64,000 nt of DNA from Desulfovibrio oxyclinae DSM 11498 (GTDB lineage: Bacteria; Desulfobacterota; Desulfovibrionia; Desulfovibrionales; Desulfovibrionaceae): contig NZ_AQXE01000009.1 in NCBI RefSeq assembly GCF_000375485.1, positions 1 through 64,000 of the forward strand. Reading direction: 5' to 3'. The position numbers and the translations under genes are program-made. The notes beneath the pieces are model-generated. The model was not told the origin of the DNA. It did no database searches and saw only the letters and a list, made by a program, of their open reading frames with translations. Shown here piece by piece: positions 44,436 to 55,230 of the stretch; within the stretch, counting starts at the first letter, position 1, and every line of letters starts with the position of its first letter.

Positions 44436-44467
44436 CTTAAGAACCTTTTTGCAAAAAGGTTCTTAAG
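44436..44467. repeat. 32-bp perfect palindrome (mirror copy)
   Basis: Same CTTAAGAACCTTTTTG half-sequence as at 30456-30487. Confidence 0.85.
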
Positions 44468-44673
44468 AATCTCCAAAAAACATTTGGCTTGCCAAGCCGC
44501 ATTCAAGCTTTCCGAAAGCTGAAGCCCTCAGGCGGCTTGGCGGGTGAACTGACGGCGGGTGTTAGGTTAGCGGGGATTGAGAAAGATGGTGATTTCCAGT
44601 GGTAAACACGCGAACTAAGAAAGATCCCCTTGACTCCCCCTGCCACAGCAGTTCGCCAGCCACCCAAATCCCC

Positions 44674-44742
44674 GTCAGCGGGGTTGCAGCTAGGATGCGG
44701 ACTGTGCGACCGCATGAACCCGGCTGCTGCAACCCCGCTGAC
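44674..44742. repeat. 16-bp inverted repeat with nested stem (mirror copy)
   Basis: Reverse complement of 30181-30249; GTCAGCGGGGTTGCAG arms. Confidence 0.75.
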
Positions 44743-44825
44743 AACCCAGGGATTACAAAGGGGGCCCGCCCCTTTGGCGGGGTGCAGGGGCAGCACCCCT
44801 GCCCGCCGGAGGCCTACCTTAACGG

Positions 44826-46025
44826 CTATGCCTCTAAAACTTCTTCCAGTTCTTTAAGGAATCGTTTCAGATCTTCTTTTTCGATGATGAGTGGCGGGAC
44901 AAGTCGCAGGATGTTGCCCTGTGTGAGATTGCAGACGATTCTGCGATCGAGCAGGGCTTTCCAGACGTCTTTCCCTTCGAAGGTGAGTTCGATTCCGAGC
45001 AGCAGACCAAGGCCGCGTGCACCTTTGACTTTGTCCGGGTGGCGTTGGGCGAGTTTGGTTGCTTCGAGTTTGAACCATTCTTCGAGCTGGGCTGCGCGCT
45101 GATCGAGCTTGTCGTGCCGCATGATGTCTATCACTTTGGCAGCGACTGCGGACACGAGCGCACCGCCTCCGAAGGTGGTGGCGTGTGAGCCGGGTTCAAA
45201 GCCTTTGGCGACTTCTTCGGTGGCGAGGACGGCGCCCATGGGCAGGCCGTTGGCGAGGGCCTTGGCGGACGTGAAGATATCGGGCACGAGACCGTAGTGC
45301 TGGTGTGCCCAGAAGCGTCCGGTACGGCACATGCCAGTCTGCACTTCATCGACGATTATCAGAAAGCCGTACTCTTTGCGCAGCTCCTTGAGGGCTTCCA
45401 CGTACTCGTGGGGCAGGGGGCGCACGCCGCCTTCGCCTTGAACCATTTCTATCATCACAGCGGCGGTGTTCGGGGAGAGGGCATCCTTGAGTGCCTCGAC
45501 GTTTGCGAAGGGGACCGTGGTAAAGCCCGGGGGCAGGGGATCGAAGCCGTCCTTGATGGGACCTTCCTGTCCGGTGGCGGTCAGGGTCGAAAGGGTACGA
45601 CCGTGGAACGACTGCTGAAGTGTAATGACCTCGGCGGCATCCGTCTGCCGTACTTTTCGCATGTACCGACGGGCCAACTTGATGGCGCCTTCGTTGGCTT
45701 CCGCGCCGGAGTTGGAAAAAAAGACGCGGTCAGCATCACAGGTGTCGAGCAGTTTCTCGGCAAGATCAAGCTGTTCGTTCTGGTAAAACAGGTTGGATAC
45801 GTGCACCATTTTTCGTGCCTGCTCGGCCATGACGTCCGCCAGCTCAGGACGACTGTGGCCCAGACTGCACACGGCGATACCGGAAAGAAGGTCAAGGTAT
45901 TCGTTGCCTTCAAGGTCAAAAAGCGTGCAGCCCTGAGCTTTTGAAACGGCCAGCGGGTAGCGGCCGTAGGTCTGCATCATGAGGGACTGTTCCCTGTCAC
46001 GTATCGTGTCGAATGAAGCGGTCAT
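44826..46025 (-). CDS. argD: Acetylornithine aminotransferase (mirror copy)
   Basis: Identical to 28898-30097: 399-residue class III aminotransferase with PLP Lys K255, making N-acetylornithine for arginine. It follows the mirror dut gene by 9 bases. Confidence 0.8.
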   Translation of the reverse strand: MTASFDTIRDREQSLMMQTYGRYPLAVSKAQGCTLFDLEGNEYLDLLSGIAVCSLGHSRPELADVMAEQARKMVHVSNLFYQNEQLDLAEKLLDTCDADRVFFSNSGAEANEGAIKLARRYMRKVRQTDAAEVITLQQSFHGRTLSTLTATGQEGPIKDGFDPLPPGFTTVPFANVEALKDALSPNTAAVMIEMVQGEGGVRPLPHEYVEALKELRKEYGFLIIVDEVQTGMCRTGRFWAHQHYGLVPDIFTSAKALANGLPMGAVLATEEVAKGFEPGSHATTFGGGALVSAVAAKVIDIMRHDKLDQRAAQLEEWFKLEATKLAQRHPDKVKGARGLGLLLGIELTFEGKDVWKALLDRRIVCNLTQGNILRLVPPLIIEKEDLKRFLKELEEVLEA

Positions 46026-46034
46026 TGTATTCCT

Positions 46035-46502
46035 CTATACGGTTCCTGAGTGACCGAATCCGCCAGCGCCGCGAACGGTTTCGCCGAGGGATTCGGTGAT
46101 GACGATATCACCCTGCCAGCACTTCTGGAAAACCAGCTGTGCGATGCGCTGTCCGCGTCGGATTCGTCGTTTTTCACTGGAAGTATTGAGAAGGAAAACC
46201 TTGATTTCACCGCGATAGTCGGGGTCGATGACGCCGACTCCCTGGGCAACGGTCAGTCCCTCTTTGGCACCGAGCCCGCTACGGGAGTAAATGAAGCCTG
46301 CGATGCCGGGCTCGCCGACCTCAATGGCCACACCGGTAGGTACGGCATAGCGTTCACCCGGAGCAATTTCCACTTCCTGCTCATCAATACAGGCTCGCAG
46401 ATCCAGCCCCACCGAATGCTCCGTGGCATAACTGAGGTCGTGCTCCTTCCATACACTATGGAGGAACTTGATTTTAACGGGTACCTTGGGTGGTTGCATC
46501 AT
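46035..46502 (-). CDS. dut: dUTPase (mirror copy)
   Basis: Identical to 28421-28888: 155 residues with all five dUTPase motifs. AAGGAG site at 46505-46510 on this strand. Confidence 0.85.
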   Translation of the reverse strand: MMQPPKVPVKIKFLHSVWKEHDLSYATEHSVGLDLRACIDEQEVEIAPGERYAVPTGVAIEVGEPGIAGFIYSRSGLGAKEGLTVAQGVGVIDPDYRGEIKVFLLNTSSEKRRIRRGQRIAQLVFQKCWQGDIVITESLGETVRGAGGFGHSGTV

Positions 46503-47094
46503 ATCTCCTTAATATGAACTTGGACACGTTGAATCGCCCGAAACGACTCCCGTGTCAATCGTAAGCAACGCATAGAAAACAAGCGTTTTTACATCGATGT
46601 TCAATACAGTTATTTCAAACAATTGAAAGGTCATATAAGTGCACTTTCTCAAGAATGACACCACCGGCATGATGAACTCAATGCAACATTGCGCATGGAT
46701 TCACAATCAATTTGCCCCTTTTTATGAACTAATATTGGAAAATAATCGCACTCAAACGTCCAGGAAGCAAATATGAACGGACGTGTTGGTTTTCCATGTC
46801 TTTCCCTATCACGTCCTAAGAACCACTGTTTTTTAGTTTGCAATTATTCAAGCCCCTCGCCAATCTTTCATCAACCACTTCAAGCAACTGTATTTTAATG
46901 ATTAAAAGTTGAAACACACTTCATAACTGCTCTCGCATACAACTCGCCCCCCTCAAACTTGACAATAATTCCCAAGTTGTGGTCTCTAGAAATTGCATTC
47001 GACGGAACGCCTTGTGTTACTATTTTGTTTAAAAACAAACATACTCACAAAGCAAGCAACCCACGAATAACGATTTTGAAAAAGGCGGTCATCA
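46503..47094. other. AT-rich divergent intergenic region (mirror copy)
   Basis: Reverse complement of 27829-28420. Toward the glutamate synthase genes (+) it shows TTGACA at 46959-46964 without a convincing -10; no gene is supported. Confidence 0.5.
47024..47039. promoter_or_regulatory. AT-rich palindrome, mirror copy
   Basis: TTTGTT-TAAA-AACAAA, 56 bases before the ATG at 47095. Confidence 0.3.
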
Positions 47095-48618
47095 ATGGCG
47101 AGACCAATCAATAAAAACTATCACGAATTTCGCATCGAGCGTGACCGCGGCCTCTGCATCGACTGCGGAGCGTGTGTCCGCCAGTGCACCTACGACGCAC
47201 ACTGGACCGACGATGAAAGCGGAAAGGTGGTGCACGACAACACCAAATGCATAGGGTGCCACCGTTGCGAAGCCATCTGCCCGACGGGTGCCCTGAACAT
47301 ACGTTTGAACAAGTCTGAATTTCGCCCCAACGCCAACTGGCGACCCGTGTTCATGCAGAATATCTACAAGCAGGCCCAGACCGGGGGCGTTCTGCTGGCT
47401 GCAACGGGGTCGCCCGTGGATCTCCCTGTCTACTGGGATCGCATGTTGCTGGACGCCAGTCAGGTCACTAACCCGTCCATTGATCCCCTGAGAGAGCCGA
47501 TGGAGCTCAAGACATTTCTCGGCAGCAAGCCCAAAGGCCTTCAGGTAGAAACCGGCAAAGACGGAAATCCTGAACTGAAGACCCGGCTTGCTCCTCAGAT
47601 AGAGCTGGAGACTCCAATCATGTTCGCAGGCATGAGCTTCGGGGCCATCAACCTCAACCTGCACAAGGCCATGGCCATGGCAGCGCAGGAAACCGGCACC
47701 GCCTACAACACGGGCGAGGGCGGACTGCATAAATCATTATATGAATACGGTGGCAATACCATCGTGCAGGTCGCATCCGGTCGGTTCGGAGTGAACCGTG
47801 AATACCTGAATGCGGGCGTGGGCATTGAGATCAAGGTAGGGCAGGGCGCCAAGCCCGGCATCGGAGGGCATCTGCCCGGAGAAAAAATCAGCGAGGCCAT
47901 CTCGGAAACCCGCATGGTTCCGCTCGGCTCCGACGCCATCAGCCCTGCGCCGCATCACGATATCTATTCCATCGAAGACCTTCTTCAGCTCATTTTCGCA
48001 CTGAAGGAAGCCAGCGAATACAGACAGCCGATTTCCGTCAAGATCGCGGCCGTTCATAATGTGGCCGCCATCGCATCGGGCGTGGTTCGCGCCGGAGCGG
48101 ACATCGTCACCGTGGACGGAATGCGCGGCGGCACCGGAGCCGCTCCGGCCATGACGCGCGACAACGTAGGTATCCCCATAGAATTGGCTCTGGCGGCCGT
48201 TGATCAGCGGCTCAGGGACGAAGGGATTCGGCACAAGGCGAGCGTTGTCGCTGCGGGTGGCATCCGCTGTTCCGCCGATGTGCTCAAGGCCATCGCCCTC
48301 GGTGCGGATGCGGTCTACATCGGAACCGCTGCGCTTCTCGCTGTCGGCTGCACCCTCTGCGGACGCTGCTACACCGGCAAATGCCCGTGGGGCATCGCCA
48401 CCAACGACCCGAAGATCGCCAAGCGTCAGAAGCCGGACGAGGCCGCCGAAAGAATGGCGAACCTGATCAAGGCTTGGAGCCATGAAATCAAGGACATGCT
48501 AGGCGGCATGGGCCTCAACTCGATCGAAAGCGTGCGCGGCAATCGCGACAAGCTTCGCGCTGTCGGTCTGTCCGACGCGGAAATGGACATCCTCGGCATC
48601 AAGCACGCCGGACGGTAG
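47095..48618 (+). CDS. Glutamate synthase FMN/ferredoxin subunit (mirror copy)
   Basis: Identical to 26305-27828: 507 residues, two [4Fe-4S] sites (C21-C31, C52-C62), FMN domain and C419-C430 3Fe-4S loop. Makes glutamate from 2-oxoglutarate and ammonia. Confidence 0.83.
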   Translation: MARPINKNYHEFRIERDRGLCIDCGACVRQCTYDAHWTDDESGKVVHDNTKCIGCHRCEAICPTGALNIRLNKSEFRPNANWRPVFMQNIYKQAQTGGVLLAATGSPVDLPVYWDRMLLDASQVTNPSIDPLREPMELKTFLGSKPKGLQVETGKDGNPELKTRLAPQIELETPIMFAGMSFGAINLNLHKAMAMAAQETGTAYNTGEGGLHKSLYEYGGNTIVQVASGRFGVNREYLNAGVGIEIKVGQGAKPGIGGHLPGEKISEAISETRMVPLGSDAISPAPHHDIYSIEDLLQLIFALKEASEYRQPISVKIAAVHNVAAIASGVVRAGADIVTVDGMRGGTGAAPAMTRDNVGIPIELALAAVDQRLRDEGIRHKASVVAAGGIRCSADVLKAIALGADAVYIGTAALLAVGCTLCGRCYTGKCPWGIATNDPKIAKRQKPDEAAERMANLIKAWSHEIKDMLGGMGLNSIESVRGNRDKLRAVGLSDAEMDILGIKHAGR

Positions 48619-48679
48619 CGGCCAATACAGCCTGAAACATCCTCGGAGACCCAACAGACATTCGAGCCAAGGAGTGGCA

Positions 48680-49777
48680 ATGAAAGCTCCCGAAAAATAT
48701 TACGATTTCCAGAAAGACATCTCCGGTTGCGGCGTCTTTGGCGTCATCAGTAGGGAGAAGAAACTCATCTCCGGCGACCTGCCAATCAACGCCATGGCCT
48801 GCATGCACGACCGTGGCAACGGTCTTGGCGGCGGTTTCGCGGCTTACGGCATCTATCCGGAACACGCGGATAAATACGCATTCCACATCATGTGCGATGA
48901 CAGAAGAGGCGTGGAAGGTTCGGAGCACCTGCTTCGGCAGTATTTCGACATTCATGAGTTCGAGCCCATCCCTACGCGGGAGACGTTGGCAATCCATAAT
49001 CCGCCGCTCGTGAACCGCTATTTTGTCACCGTTCGTGAAGACAAGCCGGAGGACCTGAGCAAGCTGCCCGAAGACGACTACGTCGTAGCCGTGGTGATGA
49101 AGCTCAATACGCAGGTCCCGGGTGCGTTTGTCTTCTCATCCGGCAAGGATATGGGCGTCTTCAAAGGCGTCGGATACCCTGAGGACATCGCCGAGTTCTT
49201 CCGTCTGGACGAATACAAAGGCCACATCTGGACCGGTCACAACCGTTTTCCCACAAACACGCCGGGCTGGTGGGGTGGAGCGCATCCGTTCACCATCCTC
49301 AACTGGTCCATCGTTCATAACGGAGAAATCAGTTCCTACGGCATCAATCGCCGTTATCTCTGCGAGCACGACTATCTGTGCACGCTCATGACGGATACCG
49401 AGGTGGTCGCCTACGAACTGGATCTGCTCATCCGCAAACATGGCCTGAGTTGGAATCTGGCGGCAAAGGTCTTCGCCCCCCCCTTCTGGGAGGAAATCAA
49501 GACCATGCCCGAACAACAGCGCGAATTGCATACCGCGTTGCGCTACACATACGGATCCGGAATGCTCAACGGCCCGTTTGCGATACTTGTGGCCGACAAC
49601 AACCGGCTGATGGGCCTGAACGACCGCATCAAGCTGCGCCCTCTGCTGGTTGCCGAAAAGGATGACATGGTCTTTATGTCCAGCGAAGAAGCATCGGTAC
49701 GCGAAGTCTGCCCCGAACTGGACCGGGTCTGGATGCCCAAGGCGGGCGAACCCGTCATCATCGACGTGAAGGAGTAG
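48680..49777 (+). CDS. Glutamate synthase glutaminase subunit (mirror copy)
   Basis: Identical to 25146-26243: 365-residue class II amidotransferase with presumed nucleophile C17. AAGGAG lies 6 bases before this ATG. Confidence 0.82.
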   Translation: MKAPEKYYDFQKDISGCGVFGVISREKKLISGDLPINAMACMHDRGNGLGGGFAAYGIYPEHADKYAFHIMCDDRRGVEGSEHLLRQYFDIHEFEPIPTRETLAIHNPPLVNRYFVTVREDKPEDLSKLPEDDYVVAVVMKLNTQVPGAFVFSSGKDMGVFKGVGYPEDIAEFFRLDEYKGHIWTGHNRFPTNTPGWWGGAHPFTILNWSIVHNGEISSYGINRRYLCEHDYLCTLMTDTEVVAYELDLLIRKHGLSWNLAAKVFAPPFWEEIKTMPEQQRELHTALRYTYGSGMLNGPFAILVADNNRLMGLNDRIKLRPLLVAEKDDMVFMSSEEASVREVCPELDRVWMPKAGEPVIIDVKE

Positions 49778-49782
49778 GGCAC

Positions 49783-50538
49783 ATGACCGAAAAAAAGATC
49801 ACCCTTGACGCCAAAGGCAAGTATTACAAGCAGTTCAACGAACTTATTCGCCAGAAGGCGCAAGAGGGATACACCGATTTCGTTCTGGAGAACGTCAACG
49901 GTCACCGCTACATCGCCACCGCGCTGTGCGGCGACCTGAAGATAGCAATCAAAGGCGTTGCCGGACCGGATACCGGGGCCTTCATGGGCGGACCGCACCT
50001 TCGTATATCTGGCAACGCACAGGACGGAATCGGAAACACGATGGACAGCGGAAAAATCGCCATCAACGGAATGGCTGGAGACGTTCTGGGCTACGCCATG
50101 CGCGGCGGCTCGATCTTTGTCCGCTCGGATGTGGGCTATCGGTGCGGAATCCATATGAAAGCATATAAGGATTATGTCCCGGAGATCGTCGTGGGAGGCA
50201 AGGCCGGGGACTTCCTGGGCGAATACATGGCCGGAGGAATTATTTTGCTCTTGGGTATGTTTTCTGATAAGCCTGATGCGCCCGTTGCGGGCAGAAGTCT
50301 CGGCACCGGAATGCACGGGGGCGTCATATACGTCCGCGGAAGCGTCCCGGAATCGCAGCTCGGACCTAACTTGCACACGCAGCCCGTGGATGAGGATGAT
50401 CTCCAGACCATCCGAAGACTTGTGGATGCCTTTGCCTTGGAATTCGAGCTGGACGCCGAAACCGTTATGAACGAGAATTTCGTCAAAATCCGGCCGTTCT
50501 CTCACAGACCTTACGGCAACCTCTACGTCGCCACCTAG
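49783..50538 (+). CDS. Glutamate synthase GXGXG subunit (mirror copy)
   Basis: Identical to 24385-25140: 251-residue Gly-repeat beta-helix subunit, 5 bases after the glutaminase gene. Confidence 0.82.
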   Translation: MTEKKITLDAKGKYYKQFNELIRQKAQEGYTDFVLENVNGHRYIATALCGDLKIAIKGVAGPDTGAFMGGPHLRISGNAQDGIGNTMDSGKIAINGMAGDVLGYAMRGGSIFVRSDVGYRCGIHMKAYKDYVPEIVVGGKAGDFLGEYMAGGIILLLGMFSDKPDAPVAGRSLGTGMHGGVIYVRGSVPESQLGPNLHTQPVDEDDLQTIRRLVDAFALEFELDAETVMNENFVKIRPFSHRPYGNLYVAT

Positions 50539-50583
50539 GAAAAGGGAACGGACCGAGAAACTTCAACACTGGGAGGAACCTCA

Positions 50584-50964
50584 ATGTTCTTCGAATCCGT
50601 TGCCTTTGCCGCCGCGCCCCCCGCAAACGGCGCCGCCGGCGGTGCGGGCGGACTGCTTGCCGGTCCGCTGCCCATGCTCATCCTGATGTTCGCCATCTTC
50701 TACTTCCTGCTCATCCGTCCGCAGCAGAAGAAGGCCAAGGAACACAAGCAGATGCTTGAGAACCTGCAGGTAGGCGACGTGGTCTGGACCAACGGCGGCA
50801 TCAAGGGCACCATCAAGCTCATCACCGATGAGATTCTCACCCTCGAAATCGCCAACGGCGTTGAAGTGGAATTCCAGCGCGGCTATGTCGCCGGGAAGTT
50901 CGACCCCGAGGCCGGAAAGCAGGCCCAGAAAAAAGACAAGAAAGAAAAGAAAGAAAAGAAGTAG
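50584..50964 (+). CDS. yajC: YajC (mirror copy)
   Basis: Identical to 23959-24339: 126 residues, one TM helix ending in RPQQKK, Lys-rich tail. Partner of SecDF. Confidence 0.85.
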   Translation: MFFESVAFAAAPPANGAAGGAGGLLAGPLPMLILMFAIFYFLLIRPQQKKAKEHKQMLENLQVGDVVWTNGGIKGTIKLITDEILTLEIANGVEVEFQRGYVAGKFDPEAGKQAQKKDKKEKKEKK

Positions 50965-50967
50965 TCG

Positions 50968-50987
50968 ACGGGATCGGATGATCCCGT
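50968..50987 (+). promoter_or_regulatory. Hairpin between yajC and secD (mirror copy)
   Basis: ACGGGATC / GATCCCGT, 4-base loop. Confidence 0.4.
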
Positions 50988-51090
50988 TTCTTCGGCCTTT
51001 CGCGGGCCGGGACGCACAAGCTGCGAGCCCGGTCCGCGCCTTGCGTTCCCGCTCGGGCCGATGTTTTTATTTCACGACAGGGGAGAACTC

Positions 51091-52668
51091 ATGCAGAGTC
51101 TGCGTTGGAGAATCATTGTTTCGCTCTTAGTTCTGATGCTGGGGCTCGCGTACATGCTGCCGTCCCTTCCCGGCATCAAGGGCACTTCGCTGGGTCAGAC
51201 CCTTCCCGGCAGCGGCATCAATCTCGGCCTCGACCTCAAGGGCGGCATCCACCTCACCCTCGGTGTCGATATGAACACCGCCTTCAAAAACGCCATGGCC
51301 CGCACGGGCGACGACATAAAGGAACTCGCCCGCGAGGACGAGGTCTACGTGCTCAAGCCCGTCGCAATGCCCGGCGACAGAATCGAAATGACCCTGCTCA
51401 AGAAAGAGCAGCGGGACCAGTTCGAAAAACTTCTCGAAGATTTCCAGTCGGTCACCATCGAATCCACCACCAGCGCGGAAGACGGCAAAGTCAAATACGA
51501 GCTGGGCATGAATCCGAAATACCGCAAGGAACTGGCGCGCATGACGCTTGACCAGGCGGTCAAGACCATTCGCAACCGCATTGACCAGTTCGGCGTGACC
51601 GAGCCGGATATTCGCAAGCAGCAGGCAAGCAACCGCATTCAGGTGCAGCTTCCCGGCCTGAGCGATCCGGAGCGCGCCATCCGAATCATCGGAAAGACTG
51701 CGCACCTCGAATTCAAGATCGTTGACCAGAGCATTGACCCGACCAAGGGCATCCTGCCCCCGGGCCGCGAGCTGAGCACCAGAGTGGGCCGCGACGGCAA
51801 GGAAGTACCCGTTGTCCTCAAAAGTGACGCGCCGCTTACCGGTGAATACGTCACCGATGCCCGCGTCAGCTATGGTCGCATGAACGAACCGTATGTTTCG
51901 CTGAGCTTCGACTCCAAGGGCGCGCGCCTGTTTGAGCGCATCACCGGCGAAAACACCGGCAAGCTCATGGCCATCGTTCTCGACAAGAAGGTATACTCCG
52001 CTCCGGTCATCAATGAAAAGATCAGCGGCGGACAGGCGAGCATCACCGGCAGTTTCACCACGGAAGAAGCCCGCGACCTCGCCATCGTGCTCCGCGCCGG
52101 TTCGCTTCCGGCCCCGATCTCCATTCTCGAACAGCGTACCGTCGGCCCGTCCCTCGGACAGGAATCCATCGACAACGGCATCAACTCCGCGCTCATCGGC
52201 ATGGCGCTGGTGCTGATCTTCATGGTTGTCTACTACGGCTTTGCCGGAGTGGTCGCCGACACCGTGCTGGTCCTGAACATCCTGCTGATTATGGGCGGTC
52301 TGGCTGCATTCGGTGCGACCCTGACCCTGCCGGGCATCGCGGGTATCATCCTGACAATAGGCATGGCGGTCGACGCCAACGTCATCATCTTCGAACGTAT
52401 CCGCGAGGAACTCCGCAAGGGGCTTACCGCAAGGGCCGCGATCGAGGAAGGCTACAGCCGCGCGACGTTGACCATTCTCGACGCCAACGTGACCACGGTC
52501 ATCGCGGCCATCATCCTGTACCAGTTCGGTACCGGTCCGATCCGCGGATTCGCCGTGACCCTGACGCTGGGTATCATCACGTCCATGTTCACGGCCATCT
52601 TCGTCTCGCGCATTCTCTTCGACATGTACGCCAAGAACCGCGCGGAAGGCGCCAAGATGAGCATCTAG
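51091..52668 (+). CDS. secD: SecD (mirror copy)
   Basis: Identical to 22255-23832: 525 residues, six TM helices, LDLKGGIHL entry motif and DANVIIFERIREE in the C-terminal membrane part. Confidence 0.86.
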   Translation: MQSLRWRIIVSLLVLMLGLAYMLPSLPGIKGTSLGQTLPGSGINLGLDLKGGIHLTLGVDMNTAFKNAMARTGDDIKELAREDEVYVLKPVAMPGDRIEMTLLKKEQRDQFEKLLEDFQSVTIESTTSAEDGKVKYELGMNPKYRKELARMTLDQAVKTIRNRIDQFGVTEPDIRKQQASNRIQVQLPGLSDPERAIRIIGKTAHLEFKIVDQSIDPTKGILPPGRELSTRVGRDGKEVPVVLKSDAPLTGEYVTDARVSYGRMNEPYVSLSFDSKGARLFERITGENTGKLMAIVLDKKVYSAPVINEKISGGQASITGSFTTEEARDLAIVLRAGSLPAPISILEQRTVGPSLGQESIDNGINSALIGMALVLIFMVVYYGFAGVVADTVLVLNILLIMGGLAAFGATLTLPGIAGIILTIGMAVDANVIIFERIREELRKGLTARAAIEEGYSRATLTILDANVTTVIAAIILYQFGTGPIRGFAVTLTLGIITSMFTAIFVSRILFDMYAKNRAEGAKMSI

Positions 52669-52677
52669 GGGGAACAA

Positions 52678-53751
52678 ATGGGACTTCAGATAATCAAACC
52701 CGATACCAAGATCGACTTCATCGGCTTCAGGAAGATCGCCTTCCTGATCTCCGCGCTGGTCATCCTGATGGGACTCGGCTCCCTCGTCATGCAGGGCGGC
52801 CCCAAATACGGCATCGACTTCGCGGGCGGCATGATCGTACAGATCAAAACCGAAAAGCAGGTGGATGTCGAAACCGTCAAGGAATCCCTCGCCGACGTGG
52901 AGCTGCCCGGACTCGTGGTGCAGCGCCTCGGACTTGAGGACGACAGCGAATTCCTGATTCGCACCTCTTCCTCCGAGGTCTCCTCCGGAGAGGTTCGCGA
53001 CATGCTCTCCACCGCCCTCGACAGCGGACTCGGCAAAGGCGGATTCGAAGTGCAGCGGCTTGAAATGGTCGGCCCCAAGGTGGGTAAGGACCTGCGAACC
53101 AAAGCGCTCGAAGCCATGTTCTTCGCCGTACTGCTGATAGCCATCTACATCTCCGGCCGCTTTGAGCAGCGCTGGACCGCAGCCGCGGTCATGGCCACCG
53201 GCCTCTTTGCCGGGCAGTATGCTCTGGCGCTGACCGGAATGGACATGGCATGGCTTATTGTGGGGATGCTCGCCATCACACTCGGGCTGTGCTGGTACCT
53301 CAAACTCAATTACGCCCTGGGAGCGGTTGTGGCCCTTGTCCACGACGTGACCATCACGGTGGGGATATTCTCCATTCTGGGCAAGGAGTTCGACCTGACC
53401 ATCATCGCCGCGTTGCTGACCATCATCGGTTACTCGCTTAACGATACCATCATCGTGTTTGACCGCATCCGCGAGAACCTGATCGGCTCCAAGGGCAAAG
53501 GCGAATTCAAGAGCATCATCAACACCAGCGTGAACCAGACCCTGTCCCGTACGCTGCTTACATCCGGCACCACGCTTCTGGTCGTGCTCTGCCTGTACGT
53601 GCTCGGCGGCGGCGTGATTCACGACTTCGCGCTGGCACTTCTTATCGGCATCTTCGTCGGTACCTATTCCTCCATCTTCGTGGCAAGCCCGGTCCTTCTC
53701 GGATTCGGTCCCACCCCGCCTGAAGTGGATGAGGAGCCCGAAGCAGCCTAG
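52678..53751 (+). CDS. secF: SecF (mirror copy)
   Basis: Identical to 21172-22245: 357 residues, GIDFAGG and [13 protein letters not shown] motifs; drives late preprotein translocation with SecD. Confidence 0.86.
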   Translation: MGLQIIKPDTKIDFIGFRKIAFLISALVILMGLGSLVMQGGPKYGIDFAGGMIVQIKTEKQVDVETVKESLADVELPGLVVQRLGLEDDSEFLIRTSSSEVSSGEVRDMLSTALDSGLGKGGFEVQRLEMVGPKVGKDLRTKALEAMFFAVLLIAIYISGRFEQRWTAAAVMATGLFAGQYALALTGMDMAWLIVGMLAITLGLCWYLKLNYALGAVVALVHDVTITVGIFSILGKEFDLTIIAALLTIIGYSLNDTIIVFDRIRENLIGSKGKGEFKSIINTSVNQTLSRTLLTSGTTLLVVLCLYVLGGGVIHDFALALLIGIFVGTYSSIFVASPVLLGFGPTPPEVDEEPEAA

Positions 53752-53773
53752 CTTCAGTTTCACAGACGATTAT

Positions 53774-53805
53774 AAAGGGAAGGTTCTTACGAGCCTTCCC
53801 TTTTT
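53774..53805 (+). terminator. Terminator after secF (mirror copy)
   Basis: 13-bp stem AAAGGGAAGGTTC / GAGCCTTCCCTTT with TTAC loop and T-tract. Confidence 0.85.
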
Positions 53806-53839
53806 CGTGGTAGAGTCTTCGCAAACCCGGAGGACAACC

Positions 53840-54505
53840 ATGAGATTGCACCACCTGCTTGTACTGGCGTTTCTGCTCATAACGCTTCAAGGCTGCGCCG
53901 CCACTCATGCGGAACGTGTAGGCCTCATTCCATTGCCGGAAATGAAAAAACAGATAACGGCCTATCATCTCAGCGGCGACTATGATGCCGATGTGGCAAA
54001 CGTCGCGGCAGATGGGCTCGACACTGTTTTGAATGATATTGAAAGCAGGCAGATCCCTCGGCCGCTGGTCGTCATGGATATTGACGAAACGACTCTGTCC
54101 AACTTCGAGATCAAACAGAAGCTGGATTATTGCTACTCGCCGAAGCTATGGAACGAATGGATTAAGCAGGCGGATGCCCCAGCCATAACGCCCATGCTGC
54201 GCTTGTTCAGGGCGCTACGCGAGCATGATGTTCCGGTGGTATTTCTGACCGGCCGGAATGAAAGCATGCGCTCTCTGACGGTTCAGAATCTTGAAAGGGC
54301 AGGGTACAGGGATTGGCATGAGTTGCTTATGGCCCCTGCGGGAACACCGGGTGACGCGGTGAACGATTTCAAGAAACGGTCCATGGACAGACTTACGGCG
54401 CAGGGGTGGACTATCGTCGCAACTTTTGGCGACCAGCCGGGTGACGGATACCAGGAGTCCCTGAACTTCTTCAAGCTGCCCAACTATATGTATTCAGTGC
54501 CCTAG
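53840..54505 (+). CDS. HAD acid phosphatase lipoprotein (mirror copy)
   Basis: Identical to 20418-21083: 221 residues, lipobox Cys 19, HAD motif DIDETTLS at 80-87. Probable periplasmic phosphatase. Confidence 0.77.
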   Translation: MRLHHLLVLAFLLITLQGCAATHAERVGLIPLPEMKKQITAYHLSGDYDADVANVAADGLDTVLNDIESRQIPRPLVVMDIDETTLSNFEIKQKLDYCYSPKLWNEWIKQADAPAITPMLRLFRALREHDVPVVFLTGRNESMRSLTVQNLERAGYRDWHELLMAPAGTPGDAVNDFKKRSMDRLTAQGWTIVATFGDQPGDGYQESLNFFKLPNYMYSVP

Positions 54506-54716
54506 ATGCCTATGTTTGTGAAAGGGCATCCGGTGTGAGCGTACTTAAGCCGGGGGCATGTCTATTAGCCGTGACAGCCGGCAACCCCAATGATTGCTTA
54601 ATGAGCTCGTGCGATTGAATTGCCTCCCGATAGGCAGGCAGCGAGAGGCATATCCTTTGACCAGAAAATGCCCGTGAGCGGTGGTGTTGAAACGATTTTT
54701 CAATCAGCACCCGGAT

Positions 54717-55046
54717 TCATGGCGTGCTGCGCATCAAGATTTCCAGATCATGTACACATTCTTTCCTGTCTGAATCGACGGCTTCCAAAAGCACAAAATT
54801 GCTGTTCCATATGGACATCCGATCACTGTCCAGCCCTTCCGCACTCTCAAGAGCCAATCGCATGTCCTCGGCCTGATCTATCATCAAAGGATTGACCTGC
54901 CAGCCAGCCATATGTCCACGAGGATGGGTGTAGGCAAGTATGAAAACACCCGGAGCTTGCGGCAACCCCTCACTTTTGGGAAGGATGGAAAAAGTGTATT
55001 CCGTGCCGGAAGCCCCTGTAAAAGACCATTTCTCTTGTTTGAACAT
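54717..55046 (-). CDS. Hypothetical protein, 109 residues (mirror copy)
   Basis: Identical to 19877-20206. No family recognised; isolated gene of lower GC content. Confidence 0.5.
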   Translation of the reverse strand: MFKQEKWSFTGASGTEYTFSILPKSEGLPQAPGVFILAYTHPRGHMAGWQVNPLMIDQAEDMRLALESAEGLDSDRMSIWNSNFVLLEAVDSDRKECVHDLEILMRSTP

Positions 55047-55176
55047 AGTAGATCGCGCTGTGAAGAATTATTATGACCATACCATTACAGATTAAACCAA
55101 CATATATCATCCTCAGCAAGAAGGCTATCTGATTCAAATCATTTCCCGCAATGGCCAGACGCTTGCGCCGGAAAAC

Positions 55177-55209
55177 AAAAAAAGGCCCCCCGCAAAACGG
55201 AGGGCCTTT
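55177..55209 (-). terminator. Terminator after adk (mirror copy)
   Basis: Reverse complement of 19714-19746. Confidence 0.83.
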
Positions 55210-55230
55210 GTCTTCTCTGGCAGAAAGGAA

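Larger units (their letters stand above)
44390..44825. other. Repeat-rich spacer, mirror copy
   Basis: Reverse complement of 30098-30533. No gene; holds the lpd terminator, the 32-bp palindrome and the nested inverted repeat. Confidence 0.65.
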